Below, piece after piece: positions 1 to 7,442 of a stretch of DNA of 64,000 bases (positions within the stretch are counted from its first letter, which is position 1; every line of letters begins with the position of its first letter). The stretch is from positions 1-64,000 of the forward strand of contig NZ_RBXB01000002.1 in the NCBI RefSeq assembly GCF_003634775.1, written 5' to 3'. A program made the translations under genes and the position numbers. This DNA is from Chryseobacterium defluvii (GTDB lineage Bacteria; Bacteroidota; Bacteroidia; Flavobacteriales; Weeksellaceae). The notes below the pieces were generated by a model. It worked only from the letters and a program-made list of their open reading frames with translations, was not told the DNA's origin and searched no databases.

Positions 1-1059
1 ACCTTGTCCACTACTGTTAACGGAATAACAGGTACTACTGTTCCTATTATCAACAGCAATACATTAACGTTATCAGGAAGCAGTCTGACCAGTACCGTGA
101 ATGGAATTTCAAGCACTGCGGTGAATCTGGCTCCGGCTATTACAGCAGCTACAACCAATGTACTGAACAGCTCCGGAAATACAATGACCTCAACGGTCAA
201 CGGAGTAACAGATACGGCACCTATTATCAATAGTGTAACGAACACGGTTTCAGGAAATACCCTTACTACTACCGTAAACGGGATACCTTCCAGCGCTGTT
301 ACGCTTCCGCAGGGAGTTAATATTTATAACTCTGATGGGACGCTTCTTGCTTACAGAACTGTTTCAATGAATAAGAACCCACTCGTTCTTTCACAGGATA
401 CAAACAATAATATAAGGTTTGATGTTGGCTCTACAGTTACAGGCGTTTCCCGTATTCTTTCAGAAGGATCTGTGAGTTCTCTGATACGTGCCGCAGTAGG
501 TACAATAGCAGCAGGCTATCATACCCTTGATATGGAAATTCTAAGTGATGGAAAAGCCAGACTGCTTTCTGGTGGTAATACAGAACTACTTATAGGGACT
601 TCCACTAATTCTGCACCATTAATATTTGCTGCTGGAAATCAAAGGGCTGTACTTACAGGGACGGGAAATTTTGGAATAGGAACGAGCACACCATCTCAAA
701 GACTAGACGTTGCAGGCAATATAAAAGCTTCAGGTTCCCTTATATCTGGAACGACTACCTACCCGGACTATGTTTTCGAAGGATATTATAAAGGCTTCTC
801 AAAGATCAATCCTGCCTACCAATTTAGAAAGCTGGATGAGGTGGAGAGCTTTATTAAAGAGAAAGGGCATCTTCCCGGATATCAATCCTTGGAAGAGGTG
901 AAGCAAAAGGATATGGCGGTAGATATTACTCAGAACTCCATTACCAATATGGAAAAAATTGAAGAGTTATACCTGCATGTTATAGAGCTTAATAAAAAAA
1001 TTAAATCCCTGGAGGAGAAGAATGTAGAACTTGAAAAGCTCGTTCTGCAGGGAAAATAA
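1..1059 (+). CDS. Repeat-rich surface or tail-fibre-like protein, 3' part only
   Basis: The reading frame is open from base 1, so the start lies upstream of the window. The first ~105 visible residues are an imperfect repeat built on TVNGI/STVNG units separated by Ser/Thr/Asn-rich spacers, which suggests a beta-helical or beta-roll stalk. A middle region has the GIGTSTPSQRLDVAGNIKASG block, typical of Bacteroidota surface proteins and phage tail-fibre-like proteins. The C-terminus has an 'EVESFIKEKGHLPG' segment and then a Leu/Glu/Lys coiled coil from about residue 315. I see no T9SS C-terminal domain and no S74 chaperone catalytic motif. The role is probably a trimeric exported fibre; the substrate is unknown. 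The end is certain, the function only general. Confidence 0.7.
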   Translation, partial: TLSTTVNGITGTTVPIINSNTLTLSGSSLTSTVNGISSTAVNLAPAITAATTNVLNSSGNTMTSTVNGVTDTAPIINSVTNTVSGNTLTTTVNGIPSSAVTLPQGVNIYNSDGTLLAYRTVSMNKNPLVLSQDTNNNIRFDVGSTVTGVSRILSEGSVSSLIRAAVGTIAAGYHTLDMEILSDGKARLLSGGNTELLIGTSTNSAPLIFAAGNQRAVLTGTGNFGIGTSTPSQRLDVAGNIKASGSLISGTTTYPDYVFEGYYKGFSKINPAYQFRKLDEVESFIKEKGHLPGYQSLEEVKQKDMAVDITQNSITNMEKIEELYLHVIELNKKIKSLEEKNVELEKLVLQGK

Positions 1060-1080
1060 AAAACAAATAAGCAGGTAAAT

Positions 1081-1512
1081 ATGCAATTCAAAAACATTCA
1101 TATAGGATCTTTGATTAATAAGCGAGTTACAGAATACGGGATAGATATATCCCGTATATGTAACTTCTTTAAATGTGAAATAAATGAAATAGAGAAAATG
1201 TATAGTGCGGAAAGTCTGGATTCTAATACCCTTTTGCGATGGAGTAAACTATTGGGATATGATTTTTTCAGAATATATTCTCAACATTTAATCCTGTATT
1301 CTCCCCAGTCAAATGTAATAAAGAATACTATGGGTTCTGATCATCATCTCATCCATCCTCCTCAGTTCAGAAAGAATATTTATACTAAAGAATTAATTGA
1401 TTTTATTTTGGAATTATTGGAGGCAAAAGAAAAGACGAAACAGCAGATCATCGATGAATATAAAATTCCTAAAACTACCTTATACAAATGGATAGAAAAG
1501 TACAAAAAATAA
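1081..1512 (+). CDS. Small HTH protein, first of an overlapping pair (orfA-like)
   Basis: 143 residues with an N-terminal helical domain that resembles a degenerate HTH ('LINKRVTEYGIDISRICNFF'). The C-terminal segment, around residues 112-143, is a clear helix-turn-helix: 'TKQQIIDEYKIPKTTLYKWI'. This HTH resembles those of IS3-type OrfA proteins, but no DDE catalytic domain follows. The next ORF overlaps it by 25 nt in the -1 frame and also ends in an HTH. Similar pairs are, from memory, common in Chryseobacterium next to surface-protein genes. It may be a domesticated transposase remnant or a two-part regulator. It starts 21 nt after the preceding stop, so the genes may be co-transcribed. 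Confidence 0.75.
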   Translation: MQFKNIHIGSLINKRVTEYGIDISRICNFFKCEINEIEKMYSAESLDSNTLLRWSKLLGYDFFRIYSQHLILYSPQSNVIKNTMGSDHHLIHPPQFRKNIYTKELIDFILELLEAKEKTKQQIIDEYKIPKTTLYKWIEKYKK

Positions 1513-1832
1513 ACTCTCCGGATTACAGACGTATCTACCATGATATTATTGTAAGAAAATACCCGGATAAAAAAGAAAAATGCCTTTATATATTGGAAAA
1601 AGATACCCTATCTGCCCTGGATATTATCAGGCTTAATGCAATGATATTCGATAATGTTAGCAAGGAAACGTTGGCATTTAATCAAAGGCACAGGTCCTAC
1701 AAGCCCTCAGCTATTCAGGAAATACTAAAATACCAGGAAAAAAATAGTTTAAATAATAGCCAGGTGGCTATTCATTTTCAGCTGAGCAGGAATACCATAG
1801 CAAAATGGAAAAGGTTGTATTCAGCCAATTAA
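1488..1832 (+). CDS. Small HTH protein, second of an overlapping pair
   Basis: 114 residues. The C-terminal helix-turn-helix ('NNSQVAIHFQLSRNTIAKWK', about residues 90-110) is of the transposase/HTH_23 type; the N-terminal 80 residues are helical and unrecognised. The ATG lies inside the last codons of the preceding gene, 25 nt before its end, in the -1 frame. A run of six A directly before the upstream stop (1504-1509) could permit a -1 frameshift giving a single fused protein of about 257 residues, or translation may simply be coupled. There is no transposase catalytic domain and no inverted repeats were noticed. Probably DNA-binding; target unknown. Confidence 0.7.
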   Translation: MDRKVQKINSPDYRRIYHDIIVRKYPDKKEKCLYILEKDTLSALDIIRLNAMIFDNVSKETLAFNQRHRSYKPSAIQEILKYQEKNSLNNSQVAIHFQLSRNTIAKWKRLYSAN

Positions 1833-1926
1833 TATCTGGTTTATAGGAGGTTTATTTCTGTTATTATTTTGCAAGATTGGCAAAAGAATTGAATATATTA
1901 TTATAAATCAGATTAAAATAATAATT

Positions 1927-2403
1927 ATGGAAACAAATGCTTACAACCAGAAACTGAACCGTTACGTATTGAATGATCAAATTATCTATACAGGATTTTC
2001 AAGTTTTAAAGATGCTGAGGAATGTGCAGAGAAAAAAGGCGGTACTTTGGTAGAAGTCGCTTTTAAGGATGGAAATGATAATCCGGAAATTACTGGAAAT
2101 GAAGCCGGGCTTATTGAAAAACAACTCCACTATTATGTAGATGCAGGTGATGAATACAAATTTATCCATTCATCTGATCCCGGATTCAGAAAATACGCGG
2201 ACGAATTACAGAAGATAAAATCAAAGCTAAGAGAAGATGCCATAGATGAAAGATATTTAGCCAATTTTGAGATTGAAAATGCAGAAGACCCGATTGTGGT
2301 GCTCAAAAATGATCATTTCGAATCGGTAACTTCAAGAGAGCGTTCAAAATATTTGAAGCATGCTAAAGTATATGAATTAGGGGTATCCCTGCCAAAATCT
2401 TAA
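1927..2403 (+). CDS. Unrecognised cytoplasmic protein
   Basis: 158 residues, acidic and hydrophilic, with no signal peptide or membrane segment. I do not recognise the family. The first 45 residues look like a small alpha/beta unit ('GFSSFKDAEECAEKKGGTLVEVAF'), followed by a charged helical stretch (residues 75-125). The start is the ATG that follows an AT-rich 94-bp gap. It sits 12 nt upstream of the DUF6496 gene and is probably co-transcribed with it; the long inverted repeat after that gene would end the unit. Confidence 0.65.
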   Translation: METNAYNQKLNRYVLNDQIIYTGFSSFKDAEECAEKKGGTLVEVAFKDGNDNPEITGNEAGLIEKQLHYYVDAGDEYKFIHSSDPGFRKYADELQKIKSKLREDAIDERYLANFEIENAEDPIVVLKNDHFESVTSRERSKYLKHAKVYELGVSLPKS

Positions 2404-2415
2404 AAAAGAATTATC

Positions 2416-2604
2416 ATGAGCAAGACTAAATATTCAGATAAAGCTCAGGACAAAGTAGAAAAAGTAATGCACGAATTCAAGGAAGGAAAGTTAAAATCTT
2501 CTTCCGGAAAAAAAGTGACAAGCAGAAAACAGGCGGTTGCCATAGGTATTTCTGAAGCCAGAGAAAAAGGCTTGAAAGTACCGCCTAAAAAAAAGAAAGA
2601 TTAA
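2416..2604 (+). CDS. DUF6496-type small basic protein
   Basis: 62 residues, very basic and Lys-rich, with a Lys-only tail ('PPKKKKD'). The core 'KVEKVMHEFKEGKLKSSSG...VTSRKQAVAIGISEAR' matches the small DUF6496 family as I remember it. Such proteins are widespread, of unknown biochemical role, and sometimes grouped with stress or nucleoid-associated proteins because of their charge; that grouping is inference. It follows the previous gene by 12 nt and is followed after 50 nt by a perfect 12-bp inverted repeat. Confidence 0.75.
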   Translation: MSKTKYSDKAQDKVEKVMHEFKEGKLKSSSGKKVTSRKQAVAIGISEAREKGLKVPPKKKKD

Positions 2605-2653
2605 TTTTCTTATTCCTGAAAGGCAATTAATCTCATCAGATCAATACAGGAAA

Positions 2654-2697
2654 AAAGCACCTTACTGTTCTTACTTTACATACCTGTAAGGTGCTTT
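2654..2697. terminator. Inverted repeat, probable terminator after DUF6496 gene
   Basis: A perfect 12-bp inverted repeat (2654-2665 with 2686-2697, arms AAAGCACCTTAC/GTAAGGTGCTTT) with a 20-nt loop. A-rich sequence lies on the left and TTT ends the right arm. The loop is long for a classical hairpin terminator. The rest of the 320-bp gap up to 2925 is AT-rich, with no ORF and no exact TAnnTTTG box. Confidence 0.55.
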
Positions 2698-2924
2698 CAA
2701 TAGTAAGAGAAGAGGTTTTCTAAATACAATTCCACGGAGTATATATTTTATACAGTTATTTTTCCAATAGAGCATCAATTGGAAGTAGCTTATTCATTAA
2801 TTCCCTGAAGTATTTTATTTAAACTGTCGTGCACGTAAGCAAAAATGAGTCATCAGGCTGGATTATAAAACTTATCCAACTGTTGAAGCTATTAAAAGAT
2901 AAACAAACTTTAAAATTTTAGTAT

Positions 2925-4511
2925 ATGTTCAAATTTTTATCCTCAACATCTTTGTTGCGTGTTATCCTTTTGATCCTACCAATTATGGGTATGGCACAAG
3001 GGAAAAAAAGTAGCCGTCCCAATGTTATATTTATTACTGTGGACGATCTGAGGCCAGAACTGGGAGTATACGGAAGCCCTGTAAAAACCCCTAATATTGA
3101 CAGACTGGCAAAGAAAGGAATGACATTTACAAATGCATACTGTCAGGTAGCTGTTTGTGCTCCGTCAAGAGCAAGTGCATTAACGGGGCTAAGGCCGGAT
3201 TCTACCAGGGTATGGGTGCTGGGCGAAGAGTTTCGCAAGATCCATCCGAATATAGTGACCATCCCTCAACAGTTTAAGAAATTCAATTATCATACCGTTT
3301 CTATTGGAAAGATTTTTCATAATCATATGCCGGACTCACTTTCTTTTGATGAGCCGGATCTTCGTCCTGCAGCCTATACAACTAGGGATATGGTAGACCG
3401 TGATCCCGAATCTTTCTATTTTGATGAGGACCTTAAAAAGGAATTAGCAGCCAAAAGATTAGAAAGATTAGCTAAAAACCCTAAGCGGTATGCTAACGGA
3501 TGGGCCTACGGCCGTTCAGTAGAAATAGCAAATTGCCCGGATGATTCTTTATATGATGGCGCTCAGACAGCCCTCGCTATCAAAACTATAAACAGGATCA
3601 AAAATAAAAAGAAGCCTTTCTTTCTGGCTATGGGATATTTCAGACCACATTTACCGTTTGTAGCTCCTAAAAAATACTGGGATATGTATGATCCTAAGCA
3701 AATACCATTGGCCGACAATGATTTTATTCCATACAATATGCCAAGCATGGCCCTTTATAACCAACGGGAAATGACAGCCTGTTATGATCTTGAATATGTG
3801 AAGCCGCCTGCTTATTTCAGAATGCCTGAAAATGCTGCAAGGACACTTAAGCATGGCTATTATGCTTCAGTAAGCTATATAGATGCCTGTATCGGAAGAT
3901 TAATAGATGAGCTGGAAAAACAAAAGCTGATGGATAATACCATTATTGTACTATGGGGAGATCACGGATGGAAGCTGGGCGAACATAATGCCTGGGGTAA
4001 GCAGACTAATTTTTTAAATGATACCCGTGTACCGCTCATCGTCTATGCTCCGGGAATGAAAAATTCAGGAGATAAAAATAATGAGCTTGTTGAAATGGTG
4101 GATGTCTATCCTACATTGTGTGACCTCGCAGGCATCGAAACACCGGATTATTTACAAGGATTAAGTTTCAAAAAACTGTTGAATGAAAATAACATTACCT
4201 GGAAACAAGCCGCATTCAATCAATTTCTTCGTCCGGCAGGCGAAGGTTCTGATATACGCAAGAAAGACTATATGGGATATTCAATGGTGACCAAAAACTA
4301 CCATCTTGTAGAATGGTATTATTGGAATAAAGAAAAAAAACAGCCCGAAGCTTTAGTAGCCAGGGAGCTTTATGACCTGACCAACGATCCACAAGAGAAC
4401 TTTAATATAGCAGTTTATCCTGAGAATAAAGAATTGATTGACAAGCTCTCTGAGCAACGCAAACGAGGATGGAAAGCGGTAAAAACCCAATTGATTACTG
4501 CTGCTCACTGA
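2925..4511 (+). CDS. Exported type I sulfatase (iduronate-2-sulfatase-like)
   Basis: 528 residues. An N-terminal signal peptide (about residues 1-25, ending MGMAQ) directs it to the periplasm or beyond. The sulfatase signature C78-A-P-S-R82 is complete; C78 is the residue converted to formylglycine. Metal-binding Asp pairs are seen in 'ITVDDLRPELG' (D40, D41) and 'LWGDHGWKLGEHNAWGK'. Overall layout ('GKIFHNH', 'GYFRPHLPFVAPKKYWDMY') resembles iduronate-2-sulfatase-like enzymes, so an O-sulfated glycan is the likely substrate; this is not provable here. It is followed 45 nt later by a paralogue and then by a formylglycine-generating enzyme, which together form an apparent operon. Confidence 0.9.
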   Translation: MFKFLSSTSLLRVILLILPIMGMAQGKKSSRPNVIFITVDDLRPELGVYGSPVKTPNIDRLAKKGMTFTNAYCQVAVCAPSRASALTGLRPDSTRVWVLGEEFRKIHPNIVTIPQQFKKFNYHTVSIGKIFHNHMPDSLSFDEPDLRPAAYTTRDMVDRDPESFYFDEDLKKELAAKRLERLAKNPKRYANGWAYGRSVEIANCPDDSLYDGAQTALAIKTINRIKNKKKPFFLAMGYFRPHLPFVAPKKYWDMYDPKQIPLADNDFIPYNMPSMALYNQREMTACYDLEYVKPPAYFRMPENAARTLKHGYYASVSYIDACIGRLIDELEKQKLMDNTIIVLWGDHGWKLGEHNAWGKQTNFLNDTRVPLIVYAPGMKNSGDKNNELVEMVDVYPTLCDLAGIETPDYLQGLSFKKLLNENNITWKQAAFNQFLRPAGEGSDIRKKDYMGYSMVTKNYHLVEWYYWNKEKKQPEALVARELYDLTNDPQENFNIAVYPENKELIDKLSEQRKRGWKAVKTQLITAAH

Positions 4512-4556
4512 AAAGTCCGAAGAAAATTCATAATATAATTTAAAAAGAAATTACAT

Positions 4557-6155
4557 ATGAAATATCAAAATTTCATCAAAGCTATATGGGCTTTATCCCT
4601 ATGTTGTATGGTGATGAGCTTTTCTGAAAATCCCGGAAGCAAAAAAAATCCTGTAAGGAAAGTAAAGCCCACACAAAAGCAACAAAGACCAAATGTTCTT
4701 TTCATCCCTATTGATGATCTCAGGCCGGATACAGGTTGTTATGGTAATAAGATCATAAAAACACCTAACATAGACAGGCTGGCCAAAAGGGGCGTTGTAT
4801 TTAATCGGGCGTATTGTCAGCAGGCCGTTTGTAATCCGTCACGTGCGAGTTTGCTTACAGGTTTACGTCCCGATTCTACCCAGGTATGGGATCTTAAGAC
4901 AGATCTCAGACAAAAGATGCCGGATGTAGTCACCCTTCCTCAGATATTTAAAAATAACGGATATTATACGGTAGGTATTGGAAAAGCTTTTCACAATGAT
5001 TATCCTGATGCGTTTTCATGGAATGAAGATCTCCATGTAGACGGATTTCCTTTTGATCCTGATGCAACATATCAGTTAACAGACAATCTTATCATCCAGA
5101 AAGAAAAGGAACTGGCAATTTTGAGAAGCGGGAAAGCTACGTTTGATAAATATGGGTTTATATACGTTAAAGCCAATTCTACAGAAAAGGCAGATGTAAA
5201 TGATGATGCTTATTATGATGGAGCTCAAACCTCAATGGCCATCAGGAAACTGAAAGAACTGAAACAAAAAGAGGAGCCCTTCTTCTTTTCAGTAGGATAT
5301 TACCGTCCACATTTACCGTTTAACGCTCCCAAAAAATATTGGGATTTATATAATCCTAATGATATTCCGCTTGCCAGAAATCAGTTTGTTCCCAAAAATG
5401 CACCTGATTTTGCCCTGTATGGTGATGAAGAATTGAGGGGTTATACCGATAGGGCAGATCTTCCTTCACCATGGGACCCTCCTTATGATGTGGAAAAACA
5501 ACGCCATTTATTACACGCCTATTATGCATCAGTATCCTATACAGATGCCCAGATCGGTAGGCTTTTGGATGCATTGGACGAACTGGGGCTTAGTGACAAT
5601 ACCATAGTGGTGCTATGGGGAGACCATGGATGGAAATTGGGAGAACATAATAGCTGGGGTAAACAAAGTAATTATGAAATAGACACAAGAGTTCCCCTTA
5701 TTATTAGCGGGGCCGGCGTACAGGCAAAAGGGAAAAAAAGTAATGCTCTCACTGAGTTTGTGGATATTTATCCCACTCTATGTGATATGACCGGGATAAC
5801 GATCCCTGACTACCTTCAAGGGACCAGTATGAAACCTTTGCTTACTGATCCGGACAGGAGATGGAAAACAGCAGCCTATAGCCAATATTTGATGGGCAGG
5901 TTTGGCCCTAAAGAAAAACGAAAACCTGAAAAAATGGGATATGCCATCCGTACAGATAAATACCGGTATGTGGAATGGTTCGAATGGAATAAAGAAACCT
6001 CAAAACCTGGAGCTTATCTGGCGCGGGAGCTCTATGACCATACAAATGATCCTGATGAAAATGTGAATATTGCTGGAGAAAAAGCAAATAAAAAGCTTAT
6101 AAATCAACTTTCTTTACAATTGAAAAAAGGATGGCGATATAGCAAGCCCCAATAA
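4557..6155 (+). CDS. Exported type I sulfatase, tandem paralogue
   Basis: 532 residues, clearly paralogous to the upstream sulfatase, with shared blocks such as 'GLRPDSTQVWDL', 'GYYRPHLPFNAPKKYWDLY' and 'WGDHGWKLGEHNSWGKQ'. Signature C92-N-P-S-R96 is intact. The N-terminus (residues 1-23) is a signal peptide, followed by a Lys/Pro-rich linker to about residue 44. Relative to its neighbour it has a longer insertion around residues 160-215 and another near residues 290-310 ('TDRADLPSPWDPPYD'), close to where substrate specificity is usually set, so the two may act on different sulfated positions. It lies 29 nt upstream of the maturase gene. Confidence 0.9.
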   Translation: MKYQNFIKAIWALSLCCMVMSFSENPGSKKNPVRKVKPTQKQQRPNVLFIPIDDLRPDTGCYGNKIIKTPNIDRLAKRGVVFNRAYCQQAVCNPSRASLLTGLRPDSTQVWDLKTDLRQKMPDVVTLPQIFKNNGYYTVGIGKAFHNDYPDAFSWNEDLHVDGFPFDPDATYQLTDNLIIQKEKELAILRSGKATFDKYGFIYVKANSTEKADVNDDAYYDGAQTSMAIRKLKELKQKEEPFFFSVGYYRPHLPFNAPKKYWDLYNPNDIPLARNQFVPKNAPDFALYGDEELRGYTDRADLPSPWDPPYDVEKQRHLLHAYYASVSYTDAQIGRLLDALDELGLSDNTIVVLWGDHGWKLGEHNSWGKQSNYEIDTRVPLIISGAGVQAKGKKSNALTEFVDIYPTLCDMTGITIPDYLQGTSMKPLLTDPDRRWKTAAYSQYLMGRFGPKEKRKPEKMGYAIRTDKYRYVEWFEWNKETSKPGAYLARELYDHTNDPDENVNIAGEKANKKLINQLSLQLKKGWRYSKPQ

Positions 6156-6184
6156 AGGATATTAATAAAACAGATCAAAATTCG

Positions 6185-7300
6185 ATGACCTCTACAAAAA
6201 TGATCCTTCTCGGGTCAGGCATCTTAATCATCTTATGTGCCTGTAACAAAGATAAAGCCTTAAAAAAGCAGCTAGATCAAAAAAATGCCCATAGCTGCAT
6301 GACTATGCCCGGACGTTTTGGAGCTGCAGATTCGTCAGATATAGCTTTTGGAGGGAATACCTCAGTAGAAGGAATGGTATTGATACCCGGAGGCAGATTT
6401 GATATGGGTGGCGATAATAATCAGGCCGATGCGGATGAATATCCTAAACATCAGGTACAGGTTTCATCATTCTATATGGATATAACGGAAGTAACCAACG
6501 CTCAGTTCAGAAAATTTGTGGATGCTACCGGATATATAACGACCGCAGAGCGTATCCCCGATTGGGAAGAATTGAAAAAAAATGTACCCGCAGGAACGCC
6601 CAAACCTCCGGATAGCTTATTAGTAGCTGCATCATTAGTGTTTAAGCCCACCAGAAAACCAGTAGATTTAAATAATTATACCCAATGGTGGAAATGGATA
6701 AAGGGAGCCGATTGGAAGCATCCAAAAGGCCTTGGAAGCAATATTGAAGGCAAAGATAATTATCCGGTTGTACATATAAGCTGGGACGATGCCCAGGCAT
6801 ACTGCAAATGGACGGGCAAACGCCTGCCGACAGAAGCTGAATGGGAATATGCTGCCCGGGGCGGATTGAAAAATAATATTTATCCTTGGGGCAACGAATC
6901 CATAAATAAAGGCTTACCGAAAGCAAATAGTTGGGAAGGGAAATTCCCGTATTTTAATGAAAAAAAAGATGGATACACAGAGCTTGCTCCCGTAACATCA
7001 TTCAAAGCTAACGGATATGGACTGTATGATATGGCTGGAAATGTTTGGGAATGGTGCAGTGATCTTTATTCTTACAATTATTATAAGGAATTGGAGGGTA
7101 AGGTAAGCCTAAATCCCAAAGGTCCAGATACATCTTATGATCCACAGGAGCCCTATACATCAAAACGAAGCTTGCGTGGCGGAAGCTTTATGTGTAATGA
7201 CAGCTATTGCAGTGGTTACAGGGTGGCAAGACGTATGAAAAGCAGCCCCGATACAAGCTTGGAAAATACAGGCTTCAGATGTGTTAAAGATTTAAAATAA
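6185..7300 (+). CDS. Lipoprotein formylglycine-generating enzyme (SUMF1/FGE family)
   Basis: 371 residues. The lipobox L-C-A-C20 predicts a lipid-anchored exported protein. The FGE-sulfatase domain fills residues ~60-371: 'MVLIPGGRFDMGG', 'GADWKHPKGLGSNI', 'YPVVHISWDDAQAYCKW', 'RLPTEAEWEYAARGG', 'MAGNVWEWCSDL'. Both residues matching the catalytic copper-binding pair of human SUMF1 are present: C337 and C342 in 'GGSFMCNDSYC'. That separates true oxygen-dependent maturases from inactive fold members such as GldK. It would convert the Cys in CxPSR of the two adjacent sulfatases to formylglycine. The exported location is unusual for a bacterial FGE and implies periplasmic maturation; that part is inference. 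Confidence 0.9.
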   Translation: MTSTKMILLGSGILIILCACNKDKALKKQLDQKNAHSCMTMPGRFGAADSSDIAFGGNTSVEGMVLIPGGRFDMGGDNNQADADEYPKHQVQVSSFYMDITEVTNAQFRKFVDATGYITTAERIPDWEELKKNVPAGTPKPPDSLLVAASLVFKPTRKPVDLNNYTQWWKWIKGADWKHPKGLGSNIEGKDNYPVVHISWDDAQAYCKWTGKRLPTEAEWEYAARGGLKNNIYPWGNESINKGLPKANSWEGKFPYFNEKKDGYTELAPVTSFKANGYGLYDMAGNVWEWCSDLYSYNYYKELEGKVSLNPKGPDTSYDPQEPYTSKRSLRGGSFMCNDSYCSGYRVARRMKSSPDTSLENTGFRCVKDLK

Positions 7301-7357
7301 TAGAAATAAAACGATTCGAAATAGTAAATCTTTTTTTAAGTTGAGATGAAAGTAATG

Positions 7358-7390
7358 AAAACGGCTTGGGAAATTTTCCCAAGCCGTTTT
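7358..7390. terminator. Bidirectional terminator between convergent genes
   Basis: A 16-bp near-perfect palindrome, arms 7358-7373 and 7375-7390, with A-runs on the left and T-runs on the right. It lies between the convergent sulfatase operon and the GT35 gene and can serve both. Confidence 0.85.
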
Positions 7391-7442
7391 ATAGGTAGAT
7401 AAAAGCTGTTTCTTAAAGTCTGCAGATTACCTTTCCTGCATT

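Noticed and set aside
1-1059. Prophage tail fibre as sign of a phage region
   Set aside because: The repeat and coiled-coil style also occurs in chromosomal Bacteroidota surface proteins, and no capsid, portal, integrase or terminase genes follow.
1081-1832. Complete insertion sequence
   Set aside because: No DDE transposase domain, terminal inverted repeats or target duplication found around the HTH pair.
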